A stretch of DNA of 64,000 bases from Himantopus leucocephalus. Its lineage: Eukaryota; Chordata; Aves; Charadriiformes; Recurvirostridae. Under the pieces are notes generated by a model, which worked only from the letters and a program-made list of their open reading frames with translations, was not told where the DNA came from and did no database searches. The translations under genes were made by a program, and so were the position numbers. The stretch is taken from contig RSEF01000024.1 of assembly GCA_003993805.1 (NCBI GenBank), positions 7,072,298 to 7,136,297 on the forward strand. Reading direction: 5' to 3'. Shown one piece after another: positions 27,291 to 41,179 of the stretch (positions within the stretch are counted from its first letter, which is position 1; each line of letters starts with the position of its first letter).

Positions 27291-27700
27291 CAGCTAGCCA
27301 AATCTGGGCTCTGGGAAATGGAGACGGAGCTGCTGCTTTTCCACCCAGCGATGCGCTGAAAGAAACGGACAGCGAATTACTGCGGGAGAGCTTTGCTCCG
27401 AAATCGCCTCTTCCCGGGAAGCTAATACGCTCCCTGAGCTCTTGAAGTTCTAACAGTTGCTAGCCCAGCTTGGGGTTAACCACAGCAAGTTCCATCTGCG
27501 TGACTCCTGGTTTTCAGGGGTCGGGCAGGTGATGTTTTTTCTTTTTGCTCCTCTACTTGTGCGTGAATGCTGAATACCAAAAAGCCTGCTTGAAAGCCGG
27601 GGAGAGCTTGAGAAAAGCCACGGTGGAGAGTTGTGGTGTTTTGGATATATTTGACACAAAGTACTGCCACCTCTGCTCGAGAGATTCGTATGGCTTGAAG
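27291..27700 (+). other. DRD2: DRD2 non-coding exon 1 (3' end exact, 5' end unknown)
   Basis: The exon ends TATGGCTTGAAG at 27700, followed by GTAAGAGG, a strong donor. As I recall, human DRD2 exon 1 ends with the same 12 bases before joining exon 2. The transcription start is not visible; it could lie in the CpG island or in the 410 bases shown here. The exon is 5' untranslated apart from a tiny upstream reading frame at 27690-27698. Confidence 0.7.
27690..27698 (+). CDS. two-codon upstream ORF (Met-Ala-stop) at the end of DRD2 exon 1
   Basis: ATG GCT TGA lies two bases before the exon 1 splice donor. The same triplets are present at this place in human DRD2 mRNA as I recall it. Minimal upstream frames of this kind can slow re-initiation at the main ATG. 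The effect on DRD2 is inferred. Confidence 0.5.
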   Translation: MA

Positions 27701-30700
27701 GTAAGAGGTACATGTGGATGCTTTTCTTCAAGAAATACAAATGTTGTGAATATCCCAGTAAGGGAATAGAGACGATAGTAGCTGCTGTAATCACCGCTGC
27801 CCGGCAATGTAAACAAAGACAGTAGAAAAAGAAAATATTTGTCATTATACCAAATGATCCGTTAAGTTGTTCTCTTCTGAAACAGAGTAGGTGAAAGCGA
27901 GTTTTCAAATTTAAAAATGCAGACTGTCTTCATTTTTTCTTCTAAAACACTAACTGCAAATCAATAAACAATTGTTATGAAATGCTAAATTAGAGTTGCT
28001 AAGAAGCTAGGATCATTTTTACAAGTTTGATGCTTAACAGAGAGCTCTCACATAGACACAATGGAAAGAGAGTGACAGGGAAAACTGTAGGAGGAGGATG
28101 TGTAGATAGAATATAATGTCGGTACATTCCATTTCCCCAAAGAATGAGATTGTTCAGTCAAATTGTTTGGGGGAAAACACTCTTTGTTCTCTTATGACAC
28201 TCATTTTTTTTACATACGGCAAAACTTGTGTCCCTTAAAATTTCCTTCTCAGCACCAGTCTTGATGTTGAACAATCTTTCCCAGTGAAGGACAGGAGATC
28301 CGTCACCCTTTCCTGAAGAAGCGCTGGAAGGAAATCTTTCAGAAATACTCCTCTGAATATTGCAAGTAGATTTTGTACAAGGTTTACAGTACCCTTTGTG
28401 GCATGAAGGAAGTCTGAATTGTTCCTGTTTGTATCCTAATATTTTTCCATTGCCCTTCAGTTATAAGTTTCATCTGGCTTTTTGAAACCAGTGGAACCCG
28501 GGGGTTTAGGGCAGGGAAGCAGACTCTAGGATTGCGTTGGGTCGTATTCGGTGCTGAAGTATTTTTGTTCAAAGTTGTTGACCGTAGGTGGTTTCTACAC
28601 AGATAACACATCCTCACATGTTAATTCTCCAGGCACTCTCAGCCTGACTTTCTCACATGCAAAGCATGGAGCCATAGAGCTAACAGCATGTGGAGCATGA
28701 ATCACTGTTCTTCAAGTAGAGTTTAAAGTCGAAAAGAAAAATAACTTGATTGTTTTGTAAATAACGAGCGACAAGGTTATAATATAACTGGTCAAATAGG
28801 TTACACATGCAATTCACTGCAAAATAGTGGGGGGGATATTACTCACATGTTCAGTGTTTCATGTAATTGTTCTTCTTGAACCACACAATGGGCTTAACAA
28901 CTCATAATCCTGTGCTTACAGTTTTTTATTTCTTTCAAAGCAAAAGTCCACAAATTGCTTGTAGCAATGTAGAAAAAACAGTCCATTGACAATATTGCTA
29001 ACTCCACGAGATAAGTGTAAAGAGCACTGTCTCTGTAGTTTTGGGGGGTTTTTTTATTTAACTTCTTTTTTATACTAAGGAAATTCTGTTACACTAGAAC
29101 CTTTATTCTTTACTTCCCATACTTCTGAACGGAGTTTTTGTAAAAGTACTTTCCACTGATGTATGTAGCGTGTGATTATCTTTTGCTTACATAGGCAGTG
29201 TATGGCATGACAGGAAAATATGATGGAGAGACAAAGAAAGAGAAGGGCAGGCTTCAAATCTCCTGACCATTTGAAATGGTAACATCAGGAGCAATAACTT
29301 TATGCCAGCAGAATTACAGAGATGGGAGTGGGGGCCCTGCCTTTTTGCTTACTATTTCTAAAGATAGCTATAAAGCAGTTATCTGACATGAATTAAGTGA
29401 ATTGCCTTGCATGATATGTCGCACATCACAAAATGCCACCGAAATGCATAAATCCATTGTATAAAATCTGCCATGCTACTACATTTGCATGTAACTTCCA
29501 TGGGCACACATGCACAGAGACTGCATGTGTGTAAAAAAGAGCTTCAACTTGGTGCACTGTAGCATTTATAAAGCAAAAGTGCATGTTTTGGACTTTAAAG
29601 AGAAGCAAGTGAACCCTCAAAAGCCAGGTGAGGCTGGGTTAACGGGTAGTATGGGTTATGTTGTAGCTAACGTGGACCATACCCAGAACCAAAGAGCTTC
29701 CCTTTTTCTTTACATTTTGCTTCTGTGTCACTTTCACACTTTGCATGAAAGGCCAGGTCATGATTTAGATTAGCTGAGCAGTCACGCAGCATCCATCATG
29801 CCCATCTTGATACTGCTCCCACAACCCAATCCCAAATCATCACGAAGCCCACTGAAGTGAGTAGGTTACATCCACATAAATGTGCAAAGCAAAGGTGATT
29901 TATATATATGCGCTCCTCTCACACGGGAATCACAGCTTGACATCCACTCACTCTGCATGCAGTGCTTGTATGCAAGGCAGCAAGCACAAAGATTGCACTT
30001 TAATCTTTTCCAGCTTTGCTGAAGTATAAGACACCCGCCTGGGAAAAATACTCAGCTTTTCCTTTAATGGCACTTCATTGTTTGTTCAATGTATTCTTCT
30101 TCACGCTCCCTCAGGCTAGCAGACTCAGGCTATCGCTACCATTAGCAAAGGCTCAAGGCACTGGTCAGTTGATAACAGAAGTTACAAACACGCTGGTAAA
30201 TGCAGCTGGAACAGAACAGCAGTATTCTGCAGCTAGGCTGAAAGGTCTGAACAACGGCACAGACCAGTGAGGACCTGTGACTAAGACATGCCCCCTCGAT
30301 GACACAGATCGGCCTAGCAGACAAAGTACGATTTCCTGTGTGTTCTTCTAAAATCCATCCTTTGTATTAAATCAGCAAATCTCCACCCTCCCATCTTCTG
30401 TTTACTTAAACCTTGGAATTCAGATTTAAGCTTATAATACTTATATTTTGGTGCATCTCGAAGTGCCACAGAGAATCGCTCTTTCCATGGAACAACTTAC
30501 TCTCAGAAAATATAGTTAGCTGGTATGCCTCTGTGTTCATCGCTGGATTAAAAGAAAAGGAATTCACAAGACATTGCTATATTTTAAAAACCCTTGCTAC
30601 CGAATGGGTCATTTTAATCCTACTGGACAGATAAGGGTCTACACTATGTAACAACCAAACTGCCCTTGCGACTCTAAAAACCTTGAGGACCAGGTATGAA

Positions 30701-33700
30701 CAGACTTACCCCCAGGCTTTCTCATCCTCGGCACCTGAGGTATCTTATGAAATTCTCTTCGGAAGCTACCTCTGAAATTGAAGGGAATATTTGGATGGAA
30801 ACAAAAATCAAGTTTCCTGCAGAAGAAAGCAGAATTTCACATTACTTGGAAAACTTTGGACATTGTTATTTCCAGCGTGTGAAAGAAGCCATGCAATGAC
30901 TTTCTAAGCCCTATGCTCTATTTCTACAAAGCATTTGCTTGCTTGTCTTTAGCACCCTTGTGCTAGACCTACCCTTTTTCTTACTAGCAATATTCTTTAA
31001 CAAATATTGCATACAAATTCTCTAAAACAGCGAGGAACTTTGAAAACTGCTTAACTTCAAATGCGCAAGTATTTGTAGCTTTTCAGATAGGAATAAGATA
31101 GATTTGACTCACAAACCTTATAACAGTTTCATAATAACTGCTTTTCAATTTCGCCCTCTGTGCACAAATTTCTTCTGACCACTTAGGAAATCTGGAAATG
31201 AGGGTTTGCTTTCTCACATGCACGTAGCTGATATTTCAGTGCCAGGAGATACAGGACAGGGAGTATGTTCACATAACATGTAATTTAGCTGTAAAGCTTC
31301 TTGCCACAGGATGTCTGCATGCTAAATGTTCCTAAATGTTGTTGACCTAGGTTCAAGGGGACCCTAGGCAATTTCAATTCCAAGGGAAAGAAGTCCAGTG
31401 ATTGATGATAAAAGCATAGAAACCACGCTGGCTCAGTAAATATCTGAGGTGCAAACAGCTGGATGATGGGAGAGCACCTGCAAATTTATCATATATACTC
31501 GCTCCGTTCTTACACTCTTGCCCAAGCAATAGCTTTTGGATACCATTGGAGAAAAGGTACCGCGCTGGTTGAACTTTGTCCAACATTTCAGGGTTATTTT
31601 TTTAAATTTACAGGAGAAAATACAGTAGGCTAAATATTAAAACATATTAAGGTTTGTAATATGGGGAGGAAAGATTCTGAAAGATTCGTTTGGGATCTAA
31701 CGTCACCGCATTTTACAAATAAAAACTTTTAGTAACTATGTTTGCTTTGGCTAACTCTTTAGGAGCACGCGAGACTGATCCATTCGTGCCAGGGTGTTGC
31801 TAACTAGATTCTTTGGGAAAGGGGGAGGCAATTGTTTAAGTCCTGTCAAATGCATCATTCCCTGTGCTGTTACAAAACCAACCTATATTCAATCTAAAAT
31901 GATTGCTAATAAGTATTAACTCCTCTACCAATTGTTCCGCTTCAATCATGTTTTCTCTTGCTGTCCTTCATCTGGATATTTTTAGCATTATAATTTTTTT
32001 TAAGATGTGACTATGTGTTCAGTTGCTTCTTCTCTGTACAGCCCTCCCAATTATCTTGGTGGGTATTTTTCTCTCAGCCCCCTAGAACGGGTTTATTTCT
32101 GGTTTACTCTTCCCTGTTGGTTTCCATGTGGTTATGTGGGAGGCTGCACATTCTTTATCAAAGCAGAGAGCCATGATTAGTCCATTCAGAAAATGTAAAT
32201 GCAGCCTTATGTGTTATGTAGCACTGGAGAAAAAGAGACAGGCTGTAAGGAGCAATAAAAGCAGTCAATAATAGAACGCAGTGTTAAGCCCTGTAGGTAG
32301 GCCTGGATGATCACAGTGACGTCCACACTTCAAATTTCTAATGGAGCTAAATAAACATACCGAATCTGTGTACCACTGTCTGGGGAGAGCTAATCAGAGT
32401 GCAATCCAGTCCTGCTGAAGTAAGTGAAATACACTGCGATTGTGAAGCCTTTGCTGTTAACGTTCATTGGATTTGTGTCTCCCTTTCTCTACGTGTTCCA
32501 TTATTTATCCCAAATTTCAGACTCTGCCGCCTCAGCTGTTTCTGTCTGACTTGTCCCAGGCGCTGGAAACACACTTACTAGTTGATAAATACTTGTATTT
32601 GATCGTACTCACTGCTTCAGGTTGCCAACTGCTAACGTTGGGAATGTATCAGCAAAATCAACACTATTGAGAAAGCACTGCGCAATTTGCAGCTTTATAG
32701 AAAAATGAACTCTTCGCCAACATCTCAGGTTTTTGAATCATGCTCCTCTGAATGCTGCAGCTGAGACAGTAGATCAGAGAAGTTAAATTTATTACCTAAT
32801 ACATTACACCTTGCAAATTACTTGTCTAAACTGAATTCTCGCCCCAAACACTATTTAGGTAAATCAGGCAATTTGGAGTTTTAGCAAATTAAGATTCTGT
32901 CTGTAACAGACACTTTTCTGACCTCCAGTTACCTCTGTATCTACGTATTTCAAGCTTTTACATAGTTGTATGACAGTCCAGAAAAATGTGATTACATATG
33001 GGATTACTGAAGTCTGAAGTTGGATTTCTAACCTTTTTATCTGTTTTCTCTGGTGACCACTCCAGGCAAAAATCCCTTCGAGGTACAGCCTTATCTATGT
33101 GCTCGGGAATCTAGCGCTCTCCCACATCAGAGAGAACGGGGTGCCTCCAGGCAACTTGCTTTCCTTTAGACATTTATGCACAGATTTAGGAGTCAAATTT
33201 TAGTCACCCATGCTTGAAAAGCTACAATTATAAAGATCTTATTAATTTAAAAAGCATCAAAAATAGAAACACTCCCCACCCCCCATATATATCATGAAAC
33301 AGCAAGAATCACCCTGAGCCCAGCACATGAATCATTTGTCAGCCCCGTGAGGTTATGGATGCTTTAAAAATGTGTTTGTGATCGTACAGGAATACTTTAG
33401 CCCACCGTGACTCTGGGTGAACAAGCTGGGCATGTGTAAGCTCCTTAGTTGCACTTTCTTAATGATAAGCCGACGGTAAGAATTAGAGGGTTTTAGTTGT
33501 CTTACTGACCAGGGAGTCAAAAAGTGAACAGCAGAATCTCCATGCTAGTAAGGATTCCTACATGTCCTTGTTACTCGTTTGTTTTCATTTGTAAAACATT
33601 TGTATCTCAAGTTGGTCTAGAAAACTAGACTAAAAGAGCAGTCTTTTCCTCAAATTTTGCACTTGGTTGTAAAGTAGGCTGTAGTGTTTTCAAGGATAGC

Positions 33701-34325
33701 ATGGGGGCAACTGCTAGAGATAGAGTTGCCAGGTGGAAGGGATCCCTGGGTGTGGATCTATTTCCAGATTGAAGACAAAGGCTGAGAGTAAATAGCAACA
33801 CATCTGGTCGCATGCAGTTTCCATCCCCATCGCTGGCTGTTAGCCTGGCTATAGCTCAAAGTGTCTGCACGGCACTTTGAAGAAGCTGAGCTTAGGATAT
33901 CTATTAATAGCTCCGGGGCTTCATTCCTATCTGTTAATGAGTACTGGGCATTGGAGTTCTGCCTATAGATATTTCTGAGCACGGATCATCTGAGAGGAGG
34001 CTAACGCATTTATATTGCAAGGCAGGCATACTCTCAGGGACTCCCCTGGGAGCTGGGTCAGGCCCTCAGAGACACAAGACTGGGTGTTGAACCAGCTGCA
34101 CGCAGCTCACTGCCTTCAATAAAATAACGTCAACTTTACACAACTGTATTGCTAAGGCTCGCATGTTTCAGGCACACAAAGGCAGTGCTCTTTTAAAACA
34201 CCTTATTCTGCTACCCCCGATGACAACATTGGTTCTGGAGAGCTGTCAGAACTAGGGCTAGCTGAAAACTTCATGGCCAAAACTATTTACTATTTCCATT
34301 GAAAGCTGAACTGAATTAGTATTTT

Positions 34326-34512
34326 GCAGAAAGTAACTGCTTTTCTCACAAGTTTTCTTTCTTTCTTTCTTTCTTGTTTTTTCTTTCTTCCTTCCTTCCT
34401 TTCTTTCTTTCTTGTTTGCTTGCTTGCTTGCTTTCCTTTTCTTTCTTTCTTTCTCTTTCTTTCTTTCTTTCTTTCTTCCTTCCTTTCTTCCTTTCTTCCT
34501 TTCTTCCTTTCT
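34326..34512. repeat. CTTT microsatellite, left contig copy
   Basis: After the unique start GCAGAAAGTAACTGC, tandem CTTT with CCTT and GCTT variants runs from about 34355 to an N at 34513. The unique start is repeated just after the N, so this is one side of an unmerged contig overlap. Confidence 0.95.
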
Positions 34513-34513
34513 N

Positions 34514-34637
34514 GCAGAAAGTAACTGCTTTTCTCACAAGTTTTCTTTCTTTCTTTCTTTCTTGTTTTCTTGCTTGCTTATTTTCCTTTTCTCTTTCTTT
34601 CTTTCTTTCTTGTTTTCTTGCTTGCTTACTTTCCTTT

Positions 34638-34709
<72 letters not shown>

Positions 34710-34710
34710 T
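34514..34710. repeat. CTTT microsatellite, second copy
   Basis: This copy restarts with the same roughly 50 bases as at 34326, then carries CTTT with GCTT interruptions and a clean run of about 18 or more units ending at 34710. Confidence 0.95.
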
Positions 34711-34714
34711 CCCC

Positions 34715-35035
34715 CCAATACAAATTCAATAATTTCTTCGCTAACACATTTTGTTTAGGTGCAAAAGTTCTGGGTTCAAAGCTTCTGACAGAGGTTAATG
34801 TTCCTAGAAGAGAAATTGTTTCTGTCACTGGCATTTTACCATTCCCTTGTTCCACACCACCAGTAGAGTCCAAANCCAATACAAATTCAATAATTTCTTC
34901 ACTAACACATTTTGTTTAGGTGCAAAAGTTCTGGGTTAAAAGCTTCTGACAGAGGTTAATGTTCCTAGAAGAGAAATTGTTTCTGTCACTGGCATTTTAC
35001 CATTCCCTTGTTCCACACCACCAGTAGAGTCCAAA
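34715..35035. repeat. 160-base direct duplication around a single N
   Basis: 34715-34874 and 34876-35035 are the same 160 bases with two mismatches that I can see (CTTCG/CTTCA and GGTTC/GGTTA), separated only by the N at 34875. This is most simply an overlap of two contig ends, possibly from two alleles. Confidence 0.93.
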
Positions 35036-38000
35036 TATTTTTCTAGAGTGCAAGCGTATGCATTTCCTTTGAAAGACATTTTACTAATAAAAGGAGAAAT
35101 CCATACAATGACGATGTCCAATTATTCATTATGTAGGAGGGTGTTTGTCTACATACGATGTCTATTTCTTTGCAGTTTCCTTTGTCGTCCTTTCCAAGCA
35201 TTATTTTTATTTATCTGTAGATTTTTTTTTCTTAGTGTGAAGGAAGAATCAATTAGGAAATGACAACAGTAACAGAAAATGACAAAAAAGAATAATAATA
35301 AAGTTAAGATCCTTTAGGGCTACATTTTGCAATTCAGTTTACTGTTGAATTTCTGATTCAGAAGGCCTCAGAGTCATACCCACAAAACCTTAGCGTAAGA
35401 GGCATTGTTTGTAGAGACAACAAACATACTTTAGAAAAAGAATGGAAAAAAAAAAACCCCAACATACAAAGGAAATGTTAAAGTAAAGCAATTACTAAAT
35501 ATGCGCAGGAGATAGTTCACTAACTTGGACATTTCCATCAGCATTGAGTGTCTGCCCCAAAGATACCATTCTGAAGACATCTTTAATGTGTCAGGTGTGA
35601 CAACACCTTGACCACCAAGAATGTGTCTGGTTTTGATGTGAGTGCAAAATTAAAGTCACACGCAAACCCAGCAACCCACGATTACAGAGCCAATCACATC
35701 ACTTACAGACGGTAGGGTTTTTTTCCTGGAGAGACCCACAGGCTCAAGAAGGGGACCTGTGTCTGCGGGATGAGCATATAAAAGAGAACATCTCTCCTCT
35801 GCAATGTTATAATGCACTTCTTGTAGGAAGACAAAGGCCAGTGCCCACTGGAGGTTTTTCCTGGACTTCTCTGCTTGTTTCACCTTCAGTGCATAGGGCA
35901 CGTGTGTTCATATCACGCACATTTTGCTTTTAGTCCTCTGCACCCCCTCATTTATATTGCTGATGAATTAAACAGCCACTGAAGAGAGCACTGGATTTAG
36001 TCCTGCCTTAACTTTCACAATAACATGTACCTAGCACTCCATAATTAAAAACATTACTGGCTCCTGGTAACGTTTCATCCGAAAGAGTATCTGCTCCCCG
36101 CCAAATAGGGTGAAAATATTCATGACTTTCTGGAGCTCTGTTAATGACTTTGTGGATTAAAGAAATATGGAAAGAATATGGAATTCATAACTAGAGCAGT
36201 GCTAGATTACTGGGGTTTTGAATTGGATTCATTATGGCCGTGGTTTGCAATAGCTGCACTTAAAAGCCTCAGATAAAATGGAGTATTCACTGTATTAGGT
36301 GCTAGATGTGCACACTGCGAGGAAACGGGTCCTGCCAGCCAGAGATTGTGCTTCTTTACAACTTTGGCAGTTTCGGGCTTTTTTTGACTATACCTGACAA
36401 CTGAGCACAGGTAATTCTATTGGAGGAGCTGTCGGTGCAAACAATATTCACAGATACTCTGTTCACTGCTTCTACCTGTAACCTCAGCCAGTGAATCTGG
36501 AGGGTTACGAGGCTGCTGGTCAAGGGTGCTGGGGCAGATCAGTTCTGCCAGCAAGCCAAGCCGCCGCTTGTGTGGGAAGCAGAGGGGAGCTGGAGCCGTT
36601 CCCAAGGGGGCCCGGGTATCACTGCAATAGAAGCAGCAACAGTAACAGCGTTTTCTTTCATGTCCTCTCCTGGTGCTCCTTTGTGGATTTAGCTTGTAAA
36701 CGTTTCAGGGCAAAATGGCTGCATTTTGTATACTAAGGCCTTCTCTATACTAATGCCTCACAGCAGGCTGAAAGTTTGGCTGGCAGTGTAAAAGTCAATG
36801 TGTAAAACTGTGGAGAGCAGCTGGTGAGGGTGCACAGTGATGCCAGGGCTCAGACACAGCTAGCGGAACACAGGCAAAAGCCCTGGTTGTCGGCTGGCCT
36901 CACCACAGGGGCTCCGCTCCACTAAAACAGAAGCAGCGTTCCACTCATCCCTTGCCTTGAGATTTGCAGCACCCTCCCAGAGCCCCTTCTGTGTTCAAAA
37001 CTAAATGTGATGTTCACGCAGCAAAGGCCGTGGCGGGATTTACGCAGGCTACTAGTGCAAACATAACCGGCTCGTCTGTGCTGGCCTCTTGTGAGACGTA
37101 GCCAGTGTAGTAAAAAGTCCTGTAACCTGCTCCCGCTTACAACAGCTCTCTCCTCTGACCAAGCAGACTTTTCTGCGATTTTGAAACTGAAGTGACTCAA
37201 ATCATTCAAAAAATTGAACATCTCTTGAGCACTGAAGCTTTGAATAAACTTTTGCCCTGGCTAGGGATTTGTCAGTGATGTTAGCGACAAATCATGTGCA
37301 GTACAGGTGGAAAATAGATGTCTTTTCAAGGTTTCCTCCAGCTGCCAGATTAACAGGTCCTGCTCCCTCACTGAAGAATGAGCCCAAAGCCATCAGCTGA
37401 GCAAGGGATACTCTAGCAACACGCTGGAGACCTGGGAGACCGATCTGTTTTTAGGCTGTGATCCGCACATGTGCTGTAGTTAGACTTCAGAATGCTAATG
37501 AGCTTGCCTGAATTTTAATGAAGACCTATGGGAGAAGTTCAGTTTAGTGCCTTCTGCCTAGTAAAAACAAAATATACCCCCCAAAGGCATAGACAACAAA
37601 CTACCCTGCCCCCCGCAGTGTGGCTAGATGAGCATCTTTCTGTAGGAAAGCAGAATAAAACCATTGAAATCGCTTAGCTGGTGAAGGGCACGAAAGGTAG
37701 CAACCGGAATCAAATGGTCTATACAGAATGTTGAGGAGCTTCAACAAGTAAAAGCAAGTAAGAACAAACACTCAAATTCTTTAGACATGGTTGCAAATCC
37801 TGTCCTCAAACACTGGCGCGATGAAGGCCAGTTTCTCTTCCTCCCCTCTGTCTCCGTGAGAGGCGCATCAGGGCACAGCTGTGAAGCTGAGCATGGGGCG
37901 CTGGGAGCGCAGACGCTGGACTGCTATAGCAGGAGCACAGGGGAGCGCTTGACTCTCGCGATCCCGATGAGGGATTTGATGGTGAGTCAGGCGGGGGCAA

Positions 38001-39375
38001 CATCAACATCGCAGAGGTTTATCTGATCCCATACGACACTTCTTGTCACATTGCATCTTTCGTTAGCTCAGCCAAAAGGCTGGGGGGAAAAGATGCCTGG
38101 CTCCTTTCTAGTCTGCTTCCCTGCTGAATGTTCAAAGGGGAGTGGCTGTCCTCAGGTGCCCCAGGGAAAAGAGGGGTGGGAGCGAGGAGTCACCGCACCA
38201 TCATCACAGGAGGACGTGCCTGCGAATTTCCCCAGCCTCCGAAATGCGAATGACAGCAGGAAATGGGTCCTATCAGGGGTCCCAATGGCAAGTTGATAAC
38301 TCGCTGTGAGCTCACTCTCTGCAAAATTTACATTCTGCTTTTTATTTTTTTAATTGGTTCCTTGGCATTCTCAGGTGAGTTTTATTTGAAACGTTGCACG
38401 TGGCCCTTCCTCTCTCTCACATGCCTGCTTGAGATCCAAATACATATGACACAAGCTGAGGGCCAAATCCATTTGAAATCACAACAAAACTCCCATTGGG
38501 AAGAAAATCATGCCTAGGAGTATTGATTCTTCCAAGAACATGAGCTTTTGTATCACAACAAGTCACAGTGAAAAAGGTCTGTTGCATAGTGGATTTCTGC
38601 CTCCATGAGGAGACTAAATTGAACAAAGAGGGGACACAGTGATGCAACAACATCAGAATGGGAAGACAAACTGGAGGGGAAATATATATTGCATATATAA
38701 AGGGTAACGAACCATTTTGCGCATCTAGAAGACACTCAAGAAATTTAGATCAAGAAGTTCAGACAAACACTTGCCATGGAACGGCCACGGTACCGAGCAG
38801 GAACCCCAGGACTCTCCAAGTCCTTTGCAGCACTATGGCCACGATAACAGACGCTGCTTTACAGAAGCTGATGATCCAGCCCAATTCCCCTATGGCCGAA
38901 GGCCCACTCTGTGGGAGGAGGAGATATAAAAGGACAGGTCCAGAACCAAAGACATGTTCCTCTACTCGCATTCAGCTTGCAAAGATGACAGGGGTGGGTG
39001 TCGAAAGTCAGGATTTAAGCTGGAGCTGATCTGGGTCAGGGATTAAATGATTAAAGATCATTAGGATTTGAAATTTGAGGAGCACTGGCTGATCTGTACA
39101 GGAGGGACACGCAGAGCCTCCTCGCCTCCCCTCTGCTGATCGTAGCCTGTGTTTGTACTCATTCGCCAAGAGCGACAGGACAGTAATTCATCTGCTGTTT
39201 TCCTGAAGTTTCAAATACAGGGAAGTGGCACTTAGAGCAAGGAGGAGTCACATGAGTGTTGTGCTGATTGACACATCTTCATCAAATCCTCTACAAAGAA
39301 TCTATTAAAAGGGACTTTGTGGCAAATATTAGTCATATACAGTTTGGGGCAAACAGCCACAAAATCTGAAAAAGA

Positions 39376-39415
39376 GGGAAGGGAAGGGAAGGGAAGGGAA
39401 GGGAAGGGAAGGGAA
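39376..39415. repeat. AAGGG pentanucleotide microsatellite (8 units)
   Basis: Eight uninterrupted GGGAA units in DRD2 intron 1, followed by a short A run. Confidence 0.97.
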
Positions 39416-41176
39416 AAAAGAGCTCTCCTTTCCTCTGGAATTCACTTCTTTTGGCAAACATTTTTGCAAACAAGCTTAGTGATAGGAGTGGCAATGAAAA
39501 GAGCAGATGTTGAATGAATGTTGGATGACATAAGTGGAAGGCAAATATTTGAGCTCCTCAATCTGAATTATTATTATTTACTTTTAATAAAGTATGGCTG
39601 AAGGGCTCGGAACTAAAATATCTTTGTGCTAGGTGCTGCATGCACACAGGAAGCCTGACTGGAGGGAAAAAAAAGGTTTGTTCAACTAAGGAATTAACAC
39701 AATCTATTTCTGCAATCAAATTAAGTTATACGCTTCAAATGCCAAGCACCAAAACGTACAGTGAAGGTTAAACAGATAAAACCAAATAATTAAAAAAAAT
39801 CCTTAAACATTTGCCACATTTTAAACAGTACTTAAAAGCAAACACTGTGTTCAAATTTCAGCCTCCTCTGTGCCTAACTACTGAGGATGGGGAATAAAGA
39901 GAACTCCTCAAAAATAATACAATTAGCTCTACTACTAATTAAGAGTTATTTGCAGACATTGGTGGATGATCTCAAACACATAACAAATTCTAAAGGAAGA
40001 TAGATCACCAGTATCATAAGACTGGGAATTTATTAGATTAGTCAGAGGCTCAGATCTAGTCAGATAGATTTGGCATTAGGATATATATAAAAGAATTAAG
40101 AAAAAAATAGGCTTTCGTACAGAACAGGATGTTAGGTCTATAGCAATGCAATACTTAATGACAGCCAATGTCTTTTGAGTCAGAAAACCTGTCTCTGACA
40201 GCGGCCATCTCCATGTGAGAAAGCGGGAGTGAAGTGATATGCAATACCTACGCTATTAATTCACAATCTTATCTGCAGCTGTTACAGATTTCATTAGATC
40301 CTGCAGTGCAATATCTGATTGTTTCCACAATTTGTTTCCAAATGAGCCCAACATAAGACTTTGGCACGGGTCTTCGTTTTTAAGAAATAAATTCTTTACA
40401 TTTAAATGCTGAAAATTGAGATCTGTGTAATATTTCTGGTTGGGTGTCCAAAACCAAAAGCACACACAGTCAGCAATGATTTTAAAAAATCCTTGTCTGC
40501 CCATCGTTTCCACCAAGCTGAGAACTGTTCAAGTGGGCTGCGTTTGGAGTAGCTCCAGCTTGCCAAGTGCTTAATCTGCCAAATGCTGAAAAGATTAAAG
40601 CTTGCCCTGTACCCACATATTCTTGAAGAGCAATAGGAATCAATGGCTTTGCTCCAGCAGCCTGCCAGGCAGGAGTCGAATCTCACTTCTGAATTACAGG
40701 TGGGTAGAGGGAGTGATGGGGGTTTCTGGGAGGAGATTATTGCCAGAGGAAACTATTTATACCTGCTTCCGTTCTGGAAGGAAAATGAGTCATCTGCGAT
40801 GTAAACTGCCTTTCTATGTTTGAGATGACGGTCTATGCATTTGTCCAGCCTCCGTTGAGGAGGGCTAGCAGTGAGACCACATGCTCTAATGGCTGCTGCG
40901 ACAGCTTAAGACCCCACGCTAGAAGTCTGGGAAACCTGATCTGAGGGGGAAATGGTTCCGAATTTTCTAAAAATGTTTGCAAAATATATTCCAAACTTGG
41001 GTAACCAACATGTTTTGAGTTAGATCTTTTCAAAGAAAAGGGCATAATTTAACTGAAATTTCAGCGTGGACAGGGCTTTTTTTATTTTTTTCTCATTTTG
41101 ACGTGAGGTATTTTAACAAGTTCGAAATCCTGATAGATCCTAAAAACCCCATTTATGAAAAAAAAAAAAAAAAAAA

Positions 41177-41179
41177 NNN
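41177..41179. other. short assembly gap (NNN) after an A run
   Basis: Three N follow about 20 A in DRD2 intron 1. This is probably an unresolved homopolymer or contig join. Confidence 0.95.

Noticed and set aside
34324..34919. Open frames rich in Phe/Leu/Ser or Lys/Glu over the CTTT repeat.
   Set aside because: They are translations of the microsatellite, not genes.
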